This document shows positions 35,013 to 46,624 of a stretch of 64,000 nucleotides of DNA, one piece after another (position 1 is the stretch's first letter; each line of letters begins with the position of its first letter). Location: positions 310,001 to 374,000 of the forward strand of contig JAETXT010000014.1 of NCBI GenBank assembly GCA_019188255.1, given 5' to 3'. Both the position numbers and the translations under genes were made by a program. A model generated the notes under the pieces. That model was not told the origin of the DNA. It saw only the letters and a program-made list of their open reading frames with translations, and ran no database searches. Source of the stretch: Verticillium longisporum (lineage: Eukaryota; Ascomycota; Sordariomycetes; Glomerellales; Plectosphaerellaceae).

Positions 35013-36579
35013 ATGAGGGCTGATATCGCGTATGTCATTGTGCAGGCTGCCTTGGTCCAGGCCTATGCTGTCCCGCAGATGTCGCCGCGTTCCGGCGATC
35101 CTCTTCACGACGTGAACAAGTGGTGCTTCCCGTCAAGCCTGAGCACGGAAGAGAGTGCTTACAAATTCTGGGACGAGGAGATTGGCGGCAGCTGGCTATT
35201 GAACTCATGGGCCAAGATTAGCCAGCGTAAGTTGTACCCCTGGCTTTTGAGCGCCCAGGTTGCTAGCGTTGGTGCCTCTTCATCGCGGGTCTGAAAAGTC
35301 AGTGAATAAATGCTGACTGCAGAATCTTGCTTTAGACGGACCCAAGGATTGGTTGATGGGAGACGGGGGCTATGAGAGAGACCTCTACTCTGTCAGTAGG
35401 ACCGCCTTTGACTCCTGCACCGTGCTTGGTGGGACCTGCAAGGCAACAAAGAATTGGGACTGCCCACAATACTTTGCCGAGGCCGAAAAGCCAGAGAACT
35501 CCAACGACCTCAAGCCTGCCTACTGGCAGTTCCGAGCCCTCGAGGGCGTTTACACCGTTTTCAACCATTACTACACCGAGCTGCACGCCAAAGTCACCGA
35601 GCTCAGCGGTCGTATTGATGAGATCATCCTCACGATTGGCGGCAAGCTAGAGACCGACGACGACATGGTTGCGTGGGTTGCTGCAGCCTTCAATATGCTT
35701 GGAGGCGGGTTTGGTCCCATCCCCGGAGGTGTAAGTTCACACCAATTGTGCTCTCCAACACAAGCACAGCACATCGTCCGCTCCTGTTGCTGACCATCGA
35801 TTGGATAGGGCGCTTCTTTCACCTTGATTGGCGAGCTACTTTCCCAGGTCGAGAAAGACGAGGATGAGCCTGTCAACGGGAAGATCAGTGCCGAGCTCAG
35901 CAAGGCTTTCGCCCAGACTAAGCATGGCCTCGAGAAGACCCTCCGTGCCGTCTTCGGTGCATCTAAGATCGACGACGATTACACCAATCTTCCGGCTCCC
36001 AGAAACGACAGCTACGAGTTCCCCATAGCCAAGTTCCTCAACACGGGCATCTGGCTCGCGCATCTGCACACGAGCGGCATCACAGATCATGTGCAGGACG
36101 CAGTCAAGAACATTGAGCGCAAAGTGGCTCATCAAGCACTCGTCCACGCATGGTATGTCCTCGTCCTCAACGAGCATCGTCCGAGTGAGCAGGAATGCTA
36201 CGACGGTGTCATCGGACGCGAGTGGATCGAATGGGAGGGCAAGTTTTACTGCGTCAATCTTCAGCAGTGGGACCAACGTGTGAACTTGTACCGCGAGCCG
36301 CTGCCGGAGTTCCACACGGGCGTGATGACGCAGTACGGTCTCGACAATCGTGCCGCCTACTATCGCTCCATCATGGACTGCGGTTACAACGCTGAGGGTG
36401 ATCACAATCTTGACCTCAGCAGCGAGGGTCCTGGCAGAGTGCCGAGATGCTACTTCCCCATGGCGATGGTTCGTATCGTGAAGGAAGAGCAATGCGGGAC
36501 AAGGGGCACATGCCACCACAATGTTGAGGCGATTGAGGGCGTTGCATTTGAGTACGATTTCATTGGCTACGACCCTTGA
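35013..36579 (+). CDS. Secreted protein of unknown function
   Basis: Three exons: 35013-35226, 35336-35730 and 35809-36579, with GTAAGT donors; phases fit to give 459 residues. The N-terminus is a good signal peptide (IAYVIVQAALVQAYA), cleaved before VPQ. There is no later membrane span or GPI-type tail, so the product is probably secreted. Even Cys spacing (KWCFP, DSCTVLGGTCKATKNWDCPQ, QECYDG, FYCVN, MDCGYN, PRCYFP, EQCGTRGTCHH) suggests several disulfides. I recognise no enzyme family; two aspartate/glutamate-rich helices flank a GGGFGPIPGG turn. It could be an extracellular enzyme of an unnamed class or an effector-like protein. Frame intact. Confidence 0.75.
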
Positions 36580-38068
36580 GGTGGACTGAAACCGGAGCAT
36601 CGAGAGTACTTTCCTTTGGTAGTATCTAGGTAGAGGCCCTCTCAAGGTTACATCATCGTCGTTGCTTCCTCTGCTTGAATTCGTATTGCATTCCTGCCCA
36701 CACCGTAGACATAAATTACGTGCATCGAGCCAGGCACCTGCCCTGAGCGCAGAGATCCAGGTATCTTGGTGGCAGAAAAGGCAAGGAAGCCACCATCTGG
36801 GCCATCGACTGCACTGATTGTGAATCATCGACGATGCTGCTGCAAATTAATCTACCCCATCACCACCCCCGCCGTTTCCTTGCAAACCAACCCTCCCACC
36901 AACGTCTCCTTGGACCCCGCCCCCTTCTCTCGTTTTTGATTGCTCACATCATAGTCAGCACTCAGCATGATAAGGACCGCTCGGTTTGCACCCTCTTCTT
37001 GCGCCAAGCCCATGCGACTCTCAACCGGTTCTCAACCCGCATCCTCATACCTCTTCACGACATCTTCAAGATCTTGATTTGACCTGAGATTGACAGTATC
37101 GTGTACAGTATCAAGCAGCGGCTGGCAAATCCCCGATAACGAAGCGCGCAGCCTTCGAGGCTCTCGCCGGACTACCCCACCGCAACGAGCAGTTCATTTA
37201 CGATGCAAGCATGCGGTCAATCGATCCTATGTGCGATAGCGAGCCGACCCCGCAACAATCTCACAAAACCAGAGCTGGTGTGGTAACGTCGCGATAAGAT
37301 GCACGAAGAACTTCGCAAGTACAATAGAGTATATTCTTTTAGCTAGCAGGCACCGAATCTGACCTGTACCCTATCAGTCTATGGTTCGTACTGGATTGTC
37401 TCTTGTCCCGCATAAGGTACCTAATGCAATTACTAGTATCACTATATAAGTCGAATGCACCTACTGAGGGCTTGTTGCCGATCAGGCAAGGTTCTGTTCT
37501 GTGACCCAGGAGTACTTTCATCCCAAATGTGGAGTCCTCATTTGATGCATTTGTTCTGTCGTTATCGCCCCGGTAAGACTCCTTACCGATGCTGGATCTG
37601 ACCAATTACCTTCGTTTGGACTTCTGGAAGTCTCCTTTTGTACCTTAACAACAATCAATCCACTTTGTTCAATTCCGTGGTGACAGGGCTCTACTGGCAC
37701 CTCCATCCTGGTAATCACCTAACACTCCATGATCACCCAGCACACTGTGAGCAGACTTCTTGGAAAGGGATTGGATCTCATCAGCCACGACGCCCGGCTA
37801 ATGTAATGGCTGGTTGAGATGAATGACGGTATGCAACCTGCTCACCAGGCAGTCGCACTAAGATCCCTGTCATCCAATGATGCTCGTCTCACGAGCGACC
37901 GATTGGCTCACCGAAGCCCGTCGAGCATTGGTGGCAGCAGTCTGGCCGTTTCAGCTGCATCTCATAAATATCGGGCTCACAGAATGCAGGAGCTGAGGAC
38001 AGCCTGCTTTCTTACCCCCGCCCAAATTCATTTGAGCATCCACCATTCTTTCTCACACCACGCAAGCC
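36580..38068. other. Intergenic stretch
   Basis: Nothing recognisable. The large minus-strand open frame that enters from the left is the antisense of the secreted-protein gene. Confidence 0.5.
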
Positions 38069-40664
38069 ATGAGTCCATCATCGTCTGTGTCAGGGTCATC
38101 CGGAGAGGAGTCATGCGATGAGGACTTCTCTGTCATTGAGCGCCTTGCCGATGCAATTCGTATCGAAGAAGATGTGAGGTTCTCTCCAGATGAGAGAGCA
38201 TTGCTCGTCAAAGAATTGTATGAGGGGCCGAGGAAGTGCCAGTGCTGCGTTAATTGGGTCGAAGAATGCCCCGAGCACGTCGTGGTCCCTGTTTTCGACG
38301 AGCCGGAGAAAGAGGTCGAAGTTGGACCCCTCTCGTCATTCGACGACGTGTGAATCACAGCGAGAACGGTACCCTCGTGTCGCTCGACTCGATTGAGATC
38401 CGCCATGCAGCAACACGCCAGGTATTGCTCAACGTCTTTAGCATGTATGACGGCTTTGTCGGCGTCATTCGACACTTGGTATTCAAGGCGCCGTTTCATG
38501 TTTTCTTCTGGCATTGGAACCGCTTCGATGAGGCCGTCGCGAACGAAGAAGATCCCGAAACACGCAAGGTCCTAGTCGCCCTGCGAGCCATCGTGAAACG
38601 AGAGCTGGCCGAGGCTTTTGCCATCTCAAAGGAGCTCGCCAGCAACGGTGTCATTTCGAGCATGTTTACTTGGACACTGTTTGCGCCTGGCTCCATCGTC
38701 TACGGCCGAGAGGGTATCCATGATCGCTTCTACATTGTTGATGCGGTCCAAGTCGATCCCTTCCATACAGGGCTCAGCTTGCGCTTTGTGGACTGGACGG
38801 GACGTCGGTTTGGCGGGGCTACTAAGCACATTTCGATGCCAAACTTCTTCGGCACCCGACGAATCACGTCTTTGGCGGTCTACCCAGCTACGTACCTCGA
38901 CGACTTGCCGAAAATGCAGGCAAGCTTACTCGCCAGGGGCCGCAAGTTCGCCGGGCTGGCCGGCATGCATTACAAGTCCTACCGGTCCTGGTCCGGTGCG
39001 AAAGCCGGCTCATCCGACCAGCAGCACGAAGAGAGCAGGATCGTTATTGACACATCCGAACATGCGCGACGTCCCCGAACACAACCACTGTGGAAGAGGT
39101 GCCAGCATGGAATTCCTCTCCACACGTTCCTCATCAGTCAAGAGCCCATTGACAAGGTGCCCCGAGGTCGGCACATACCACTACCGAACCCGAATCAGAA
39201 CCCTCAGGGGCCGCCAGCCCCGGGTGTGCCTTACATGAATAACGGTTGGAATCATAATGCGGTAACCCATGGGCGTCGCCCTGGTCGTCCCCATAAATCC
39301 TATGGCAAGGGGCCGCTTGTCCCGGACTGCGAAAGTGACAGCGAACAGGATGATGAAGGTGAGATGAAATATGGAGGTTTCGTTGGGATACGCTGACGTG
39401 CCGCCCATTATAGCAGACACATCCGATCGAGGCCTTGCAGCTGCCCGCAACAGGCTGACTGACGTGCAGCTTCAGCTCTGCGCCCCTAAAGTCTGGGGCT
39501 ACAGCATGAGGACCAAAGTCTGGCGTATGCTACTGAGTTCTACCACGACCATTGTAGCCGCTTGCTGAAACGTTTGCAGGCACCTTTGATGTCGACCGAG
39601 TATCAGACATAGAGTGGAACACGAAACCCTTTGAGAGCCTCGTCCTCCCAGAGGGGTACAAAGACTTGATCCTGTCCTTTGTGGAAAGCCAGGTCAAGGA
39701 AGGAGACACGTTTGACGATGTTATCAACGGGAAAGGTCAGTTGCCTTTATTTGTGTGTGTTACGAATGCCAAAATTGACGCGCTTCAGGTGGCGGTCTGG
39801 TTATCCTTCTTGCTGGCGAACCAGGCGTTGGAAAGACCCTGACAGCGGAATCTGGTAAGTTTACTTGCTGCTGATTTGAGCTTTTCATCCTTTGAACTCA
39901 TTTGTGAATCTAATTGGGTGCAGTTGCGGAGAAAATACAGGCGCCTTTGTATAAGCTTGAGCTTGGAGAGGGCAACTCCGTTCAAATGAAGGAGACCGAC
40001 GAATCTCGATCGAGGTCTCGATCACGGTCGCGGCGTCGTAGCCGTAGTCGTAGCCCCGAGCAGGTCAGTACCGATGTCAAGACAGCCTTCAATCTCGCTT
40101 CTCGGTGGGGCGCTGTGCTCCTCATCGATGAGTGCGACCTTTACCTTGAGCAGAGGAGCGACACTTCGACGCAACGTAACCAGCTTGTATCCCGTATGTC
40201 AACCCAAACCCCACGCGCCGTCTTCACCGTCCCATACAATGCTGACAGATCTAGGCTTCCTCACGGAATTGGAGTACTATCCTTCGCTGCTTTTCCTCAC
40301 CACGAACAGGGAACGCGTTCTCGATCCGGCGGTGTACTCGCGCATCCACCTGACCATCAACTATCCGGCGCTTGACGCGCCTTCCCGGACCAAGATCTGG
40401 ACGACCTTCTTGTCGCATGGTACTGAGTCTTCCATCTCAGAACGCGAGCTCGAGGTTTTGGCAAATATTGACGTCAATGGTCGGCGCATTCGTAACATTG
40501 CGAAGACAACCAAGATCTTGGCCAAACGAGCTGGACGGCCCATCTGCTTTGATGACGTTAAGAAAGTCATGCGAATCACGGAAGGTCTTGTCATCGAGGA
40601 TCCTGAGCCTGAGCCGGTGTATCAGGACGTGCGGGACCCGTTTGGGCTGGATGACTTTCACTAG
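38069..40664 (+). CDS. AAA+ ATPase with Arg/Ser-repeat insertion
   Basis: Six exons: 38069-39358, 39414-39524, 39580-39735, 39789-39854, 39924-40193 and 40255-40664. With one base added near 38346 the phases close at 767 residues. The N-terminal half is the regulatory domain common in large fungal cytosolic AAA proteins (CCVNWVEECPEHVVVPVF, then a segment around HVFFWHWNRF). The Pro-rich linker reaches LQLCAPKVWGYSM. The ATPase core has Walker A GEPGVGKT near 529-536, Walker B LLIDECD near 607-613 and a sensor-type FLTTNRERVLDPAVYSRIH. Between Walker A and B sits an RSRSRSRSRRRSRSRS stretch (residues about 570-585) where relatives have only a short loop. The cellular role of the family is not known to me. 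Confidence 0.85.
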
Positions 40665-41784
40665 GGCAGTGGCCTGCATTGCGGCCGTCACGAAATATGT
40701 CCGTTATGAGTAATTTCCTTCATTGAGCTTTCTTTCGACATTTACATGACCGCTGGGCCCGTTGTTGGCTTGATGCTCCTTTTAGTCTTCGAGGACTTCG
40801 TACGATCTTTACCAACCGAGAGAAATATATGAAAATCTCCAATGCTCATTCCCTTGCCTCATATCCAAGTAGCTCAATACACCATACGATATGATTATGC
40901 TACCTTTATATTCATCATGGATCACTCGTATTCAGGCAGTCCTGCTGTTTTATACGAGCTGAAGAAATGTTGCATGACTTTTCACTGCTCATGTAACACT
41001 GTACCTACCATCATCGATGTGGAGATATTATCAGCATTCTACATGAATCACGAGATATTGCGGTCATGTAGGCATGATGATCATGATCGCTTCTAGACGA
41101 TGAGCTGCAGTCTTTAGCGCTCCACATCAAGACAGGATAGTCAGGATGATTGCCTGCTTGACATGGCGTTCTTTTCGAGGGGGCGCCATTCTCTTCGAAG
41201 AACAGTCAGGATCCCCCTGAGTGCGGTGAGGTCCCGAGTCTATATTGCCGGACGATCTGAAGCCTCCACACAATTGCGGTGAAATCCCGACCGACCCCAT
41301 GTTAACGGGTGTCCGTCAGTGTCCGTGACAGGCCCATGCGCCAATCATCAGCGTTGTTAAACAACCTTTGCGATATAGCCAGATCCCAAGCGATCCCGCT
41401 GTCACTTCACTTGCATGCAGTGCTGCTGCTGCACAGCAATCTCCATGTTTAGAATCAGGCGTATAGCCACACTCTTTTCGTCTCCAGACGGGATGATTCA
41501 GCGGGTTTTGGAGGACACTAACCTCGTACAAGACCTGGGCTTGACGATACTTCAACTCGAATGTCGGCAGTCGGGGATTTCTCCTCCGACCTTTCAGTGC
41601 TTGTTTTTCTTTCCGCTGATTCAGCTCAAGGGCCTCGGCAGCTGGGCTGCTGTGTGAGATGTCGCGTCGACTGAGATATAGGAATGCATAGATGCTCTTG
41701 GGTTGGTGCTGTCTTTTCTGCTTCTGTACTCCATTCCTTTTATCTCCAAAAGTATCGAGTGTCTCGACTCATCCATCAGAAAGC
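40665..41784. other. Intergenic stretch
   Basis: No gene recognised; short frames only. Becomes A/T-richer at 40.8-41.1 kb without the CpA depletion of the later desert. Confidence 0.5.
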
Positions 41785-42634
41785 ATGGCCATCCAACTCT
41801 TCTTGATGGGACTCCTGAGCTTGGGTGTCCTTGCACTTGCTGCCAAGGATACGTCAACCTGCGCCAACCTTTGGTTTGTTACGTATCACCAGTACTCATG
41901 GCCCGTTCACTCTGTCCGACGTTCTACTAGGGGTCAATGTGGCGGCGAGACCTGGACGGGACCCAACTGCTGTACCGCTGGCAGTACCTGCAAGGTCCAG
42001 AACCGGTGGTATAGCCAGTGCCTGGCAACCACCGCCACAATCGACGGACACCTGGAGTATTCGCTGGCCGACGAGAGAAGCTTCCGCGAGCTTTCTTACA
42101 AGTGGTCCATCGCTTGGGATAGAAAGGTGATGTTGAATCTATGAATCATGCGACGAACCACGCTCTGATGGTCATAATAGGATAAATCAACCTGGCTCGC
42201 CATCACTGCCCCTCAGGTGGTGGCCGACTATGCCGACTACCCAGCAGTGGGCACTGTGACGATTGCCAGCCCAGATAACATCTTCACACACTCGTTTACT
42301 GTGACGGGCCTCGGTGATAAACGACGTGAGTCAGCGAAATGTCCGTACTGTCCATGATCAACGCTGATGATATGCTGTGATAGTCGGCACCCAACACTTC
42401 CTCGGCGCATCCTTTTTCACGCGCACCAATGTCACAGAGGTCAAGGGAGACTGGCAGGTTCGGGCTCGCCACGTGAGGACGCTTTCCAATGGCACGCAGG
42501 CCTAGTGGGACTCTAGCGCTTTCGTCGAGTTTCTGTATGTTGTGGTTGACGGACACTGGAAGATTGGTGGTATACGTCCGCACACAGTTGTGGCTACTAC
42601 GGGGCGGCCTGAAGATATCATCGGCTCATTCTGA
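41785..42634 (+). pseudogene. Secreted CBM1 plus scytalone-dehydratase-like fusion with an in-frame stop
   Basis: Start at 41785 with a signal peptide ([20 protein letters not shown]). An in-frame 57-nt intron (41874-41930) joins ANLW to [14 protein letters not shown], producing a complete fungal cellulose-binding CBM1 (GSTC, WYSQCL) at residues about 30-61. Exons 2-4 (41931-42126, 42181-42325, from 42384) then encode an NTF2/SnoaL fold closest to scytalone dehydratase: [14 protein letters not shown] matches its N-terminal active-site helix, and LGTQHFLGASFF and VRARHVR keep two His at the positions of the catalytic His. A TAG at 42503-42505 stops translation after 183 codons, yet the same frame stays open and on-pattern (FVEFLYVVVDGHWKIGG) to a TGA at 42632-42634. 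CAG-to-TAG is a C-to-T change. The tail contributes to the fold, so the product is probably non-functional unless the stop is read through or an error. Confidence 0.75.
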
Positions 42635-42700
42635 GGAACGCTGGCTCGGCGCCTGGTTGCCGCGCCTGTGAGAGTCACTCCCGCTCGTTTTGAGCCTGTA

Positions 42701-43438
42701 TCAACGGCTTTGGCTAGAAATTTCTACAGCACTTTGGGAAGCCGATTCCTCCGGAAGCCCAAAAGTTGCACTCTCGTTTCTCGACGCAGGCCAGGGCTCG
42801 ACTTGAAGCTTCGGCCAGATTCCCTTCCACCGCCTCGCCTTCTTCTCATATGCCTCTCTCGTGCCCAGGACTGCGTTAGGCCTAGCAACCATGTTGAAAA
42901 AGTCCGAAAGCCCTCGGGGCGCGTACACAGTCCACTGCCCGTCAGATTCTAGCCTCACACCCAGCATGGCGCTCGTCGAGATCCACGAGTCGATGCCCGC
43001 CTCCGTGCTGCCGTGGGGCGGACACGGAACGCCGTGTTTCTGCTCATACCAGAGGTGGACGCGTGCCTGGTTCCGAATCTCAACGTCGACGCCTAGGTCG
43101 GCGAAAAGCGCCCTGCCGGCCTGGATGCGTTTGTCTTCTGCGTCGTAGGAGAGATCCGAGGCGTCATGGTATACGAGGTCGTAGTCACTGATGCCCGTGT
43201 CCGACGGCATGCCTGACACGTTGTTCCAAATGGTCTGTGAGAGGGACCCCGCTGCCAGGTACCAGTTCGGCAGGCCGAGCAGTGCCGCACGATTGATCAC
43301 AGCGACGAGGGTTGGGTTTGTCGAGAGAACCTCCCGGAGATGGGTCAGCTGCAGATGCAGCGGCAACTGGGCAATTTTTGACATGCTTTCGAGTTGTAAT
43401 GCTAAGGCCGTGTATCTAGTTCTCGGGGCCGATCCCAC
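42701..43438 (-). CDS. Nucleotidyltransferase-family protein
   Basis: The frame opens at 43438, but the Met at 43384 (MSKIAQLPLHLQLTHL) is a plausible alternative start. The core NWYLAAGSLSQTIWNNVSG followed by ISDYDLVYHDASDLSYDAED is the pattern of the nucleotidyltransferase family formerly known as DUF925: a Gly-Ser turn and paired acidic residues for metal binding. HLWYEQKHG and WTVYAPRGLSDFFNMV follow as in relatives. Length about 227-245 residues is usual. These are predicted to transfer nucleotidyl groups, but substrates are unknown. Ends 67 bases from the CBM1 gene, convergent. Frame intact, and it is the last apparently intact gene before the RIP desert. Confidence 0.8.
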   Translation of the reverse strand: MGSAPRTRYTALALQLESMSKIAQLPLHLQLTHLREVLSTNPTLVAVINRAALLGLPNWYLAAGSLSQTIWNNVSGMPSDTGISDYDLVYHDASDLSYDAEDKRIQAGRALFADLGVDVEIRNQARVHLWYEQKHGVPCPPHGSTEAGIDSWISTSAMLGVRLESDGQWTVYAPRGLSDFFNMVARPNAVLGTREAYEKKARRWKGIWPKLQVEPWPASRNESATFGLPEESASQSAVEISSQSR

Positions 43439-44564
43439 GGATGATTACAGAAGGTTGGCGCTGTGAAATGGGTTCTGGTGCTGCCTCGGCGCACTGACCA
43501 TGGCCAAATGTAGCACGTGATGCGTCAGCACAGTGAGAACCCGACCCCTGGCAGGTACCCATTCATTCATCTGACATTTTGCAATCTGCAAGAGAATCAT
43601 CCTCTCGGCTTACGAACTACTGAGCATCCGCCGCATGCTGTGAGGAAATCTGACAGAAAAAGACGTGGCTGCGCAGAGCCAGTCGACACCAATCAAACCA
43701 GGGATAAAACTCCGTCTGACTCTGATGCTGTTTCAATCTTGCCACTTGCCCGTATCAGAGGCTTATCACGGCGCCGGGGAGTCCGTTGCGCGTCGATGAG
43801 CCCTGAATGAGCGACGCGTCAGGTCAGCCAAGCCAAGCTTTAGGAGGCTAGGCAGATGGAAGGAATCAGCACCGAAAGGGTGGGCACAGGGTTACGTATC
43901 AAGGCTGCTTGGCAGAAATGGGAATTAACAGGAATTGCCGAAAAAGCCAGCAGAAATCGTATAAGTGATAGGGGTTCAAGTTAGTTCTTATATTCGTCAA
44001 AAAGAGAAGCCGAGAAATGGATATCTAGTAAACCCTTAATACTGCATGCCCTCGCCCGATGTATACCCTCATAGTATTGCATATCCTATCCTATTCTCCT
44101 AAGTAACTATCTTCTACTAGGCCGCCCACGGCCTTAACCTATATAATATTACCTATTTTCTTTATATATATAGTACTCTATTTATATCTATTTAATTACC
44201 TAGGGGTAATAGCTTTAGTTCTCTAGATATATAGTCTTCTGAATATATCCTAAGTAAGAAGAAAAAAGAGAGAAACCGGTATTAGTAATTATTATTAAGC
44301 GTTAAATCCTATTAATTAAATTATAACCCTTATAGACTTTTAAGGGAATTAGGTCGATAATAGAGGATAATAGCTATAATTATAATATAAAATAGCTTAA
44401 ATAAAAAGAAGAAAGTATAGACGTAGGATTAATTATAAAGAGAAGACCGGTTATAATAATAGGTTATATAGTAATCTCTAATAATTAAGATAAGAGCCGA
44501 TAATAGCTATCTATTAAAGAATTACTAAATTAAGAAATTAATTATAGAAGACGTTCTAGTAGTA

Positions 44565-44900
44565 ATAAGGAATTAGTCGTAATAATAAGCTAAGTCGTTA
44601 AAAAGAAATAGCTATATTATAGAATTAGATATTATATTATAGATACTAAGCTATCGTAATAAAGAATTAATAGTAATAAAGAATCAGTTATAATAATAGA
44701 CTAAATCGTTATAGAAATAGTTATATAAGTAGAATTAGACGAGGTATTATAGGAGATAAATTATAATAACGAAGAATTAGTTATAATAATAGATTAAGCT
44801 ATTAGAAAAGTAGTTATATTATAGAGACGATTATAGAGTTATAGAGAATGAAATAATCGAAATAAGGAATTAGCTATAATAATAGATTAAGCTAATATTA
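44565..44900 (+). repeat. Degenerate direct repeat
   Basis: A motif of the form GAATTAGTTATAATAATAGA-TTAAGCT appears about four times (near 44570, 44685, 44785 and 44870) at roughly 90-115-base spacing with transitions between copies. Probably an old tandem array or minisatellite later hit by RIP. Confidence 0.5.
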
Positions 44901-45384
44901 CTAGGTTAATTATAGAGGGCTAATAGGCAATAAGGATAGGGTTAAGCTTAAGCTTAAGCCTCTAAGTTATTTTCTAAGGATAGAATTATATATAATAATA
45001 GAAGTATATTAGGTCTAGGTATTAACTCTAGATCCTCTTAATCGTTTTTACTATCCTACTAATAACGTAGGCTAAGCTCTATAAGTAGTTATTCTAGTTA
45101 AATAATCTATCTTATTATAGGGTTAGCTATAACTCTTTAAGCCTTACCTTAGATTATATAGAATAAAACCCTATTACCTTTATAGGCTAATAAGGGATCT
45201 CCTATATATATAGTTAAATAGTTACTATAGATATTATTAAGTAAATAATATAGTCTAGATATAGCTCTCTTAAGGTCCTATAGGCTTAATCGTATAAGGA
45301 TATTAATAGTAATATATAGGGTTAGCGTTATATATATAGGGATATTTAGTTCTATTAATAATAGGATAGGTATAAATACCTAAG

Positions 45385-45837
45385 TGTAACGAGCACGGGT
45401 CGAACAACCGGCCGCAGACAAGCCCCACGTCAGAGGATCCAGGGTCACTGATAAGATAAGGCTCGCCAAGGCTAGGTCACGTGACGGGATCACCAGGAAC
45501 AGTGATCCAGGGCTAAGGATCACTGTTATGCCTGGATCGCCGTGAGCCGTGATCCAACATAACAGGATCACGACATAACAGTGAGCCATCCAACATGAGC
45601 TCACCACCTAACACAACAAGGACAGGATGGCAGGTATATAAGGACGGACATTCTGGACTTGTAGATACATTCTTTCTCACGACAGTGATCAATCTAAGTC
45701 TTACCTTGTATCCATTGTAACGAGTGCGCAACGCCTTACGACACCACATCGTCTCAGAGTCACAACCTAAGCTTCTGCAAACAGCAACCCCAACCCTCTG
45801 ACAGTGTTCCCCCTTCGGAAGCTGCCAGGTCGTAACA
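45385..45837 (+). mobile_element. Unmutated solo LTR
   Basis: A 453-base GC-normal island starting TGTAACGAGC and ending GGTCGTAACA, the TG...CA ends of an LTR. A TATATAAGG box lies near 45634, followed by a transcript-leader-like stretch. The first half is dense in GATCAC/GTGATC elements. No obvious target-site duplication remains in the mutated flanks (CTAAG before, GCTAT after). The lack of RIP suggests a later arrival or too short a duplicated length to be recognised. Any short open frames in it are incidental. Confidence 0.65.
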
Positions 45838-46624
45838 GCTATAAAGAATACGGAATTAACGAAATTTACTAGATTATAGGAGGGGATAATCCTATAGATA
45901 TAATAATTAAGGGAGCTCTAAACTAAGTACTAGAAGCTCTTATAAGCTCTAATAAAGTTATAATTAAGATTAAAAGTTAAATTAAACGTTAAGAAAAGAA
46001 TAATTAAAGTATAAATATAATTAAAATTAATAACTCCCTAAAAACGGCCCGATTACTAAAATAGTAAAAATAACTACCCTTTAATTACTAAATTAATAAA
46101 GTAAACGATCTACTATATAGTAATTAAGCCTTAGATTCTAACGTCTTAGAATCTAAGTCTAATTACTCTAAGGAGTCCTATTAGAGGTAGTTAAAGAGCT
46201 ATAGAGCTACGGCCCGCTTAGCCGCTTTATAATCGGTATTACTAAGATTATTAAAGTCTTTATTAAAATCGTTACCCCCTTTAATATCCTCCTCCTTAGT
46301 AATCTATAATATACCTTTAACGATAATACGCTATTTCTCTAGATCCTATAATTATATTATTAGCTAATTATATAATTAGATAATTAAAGGAATAGAAAGG
46401 AATAGGAATTTATAGCTTAATTCTTTTTATCGTAAACGGCTAAAAACTTTATAGTAAGCTTAAATATATTAATAGGACTAAATATAATACTTATTAGAGC
46501 TATAGATATAGGAAATATAGATCGTAAAAGCTTATATTAATTTATAGGAATACCTAGAGATATATTTATAATAACGAGATCCCTTAAGATCGAGGTCGTA
46601 ATAAGCGCTTAAGGCATTAATTTT
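45838..46624. other. RIPped sequence of unknown origin
   Basis: A/T-rich, CpA-depleted, no decipherable motif. Confidence 0.6.

Noticed and set aside
45385..45837. GATCAC repeats as a CRISPR-like array
   Set aside because: Units are irregular, partly inverted and not separated by uniform spacers, and the host is a fungus; an LTR explains the island better.
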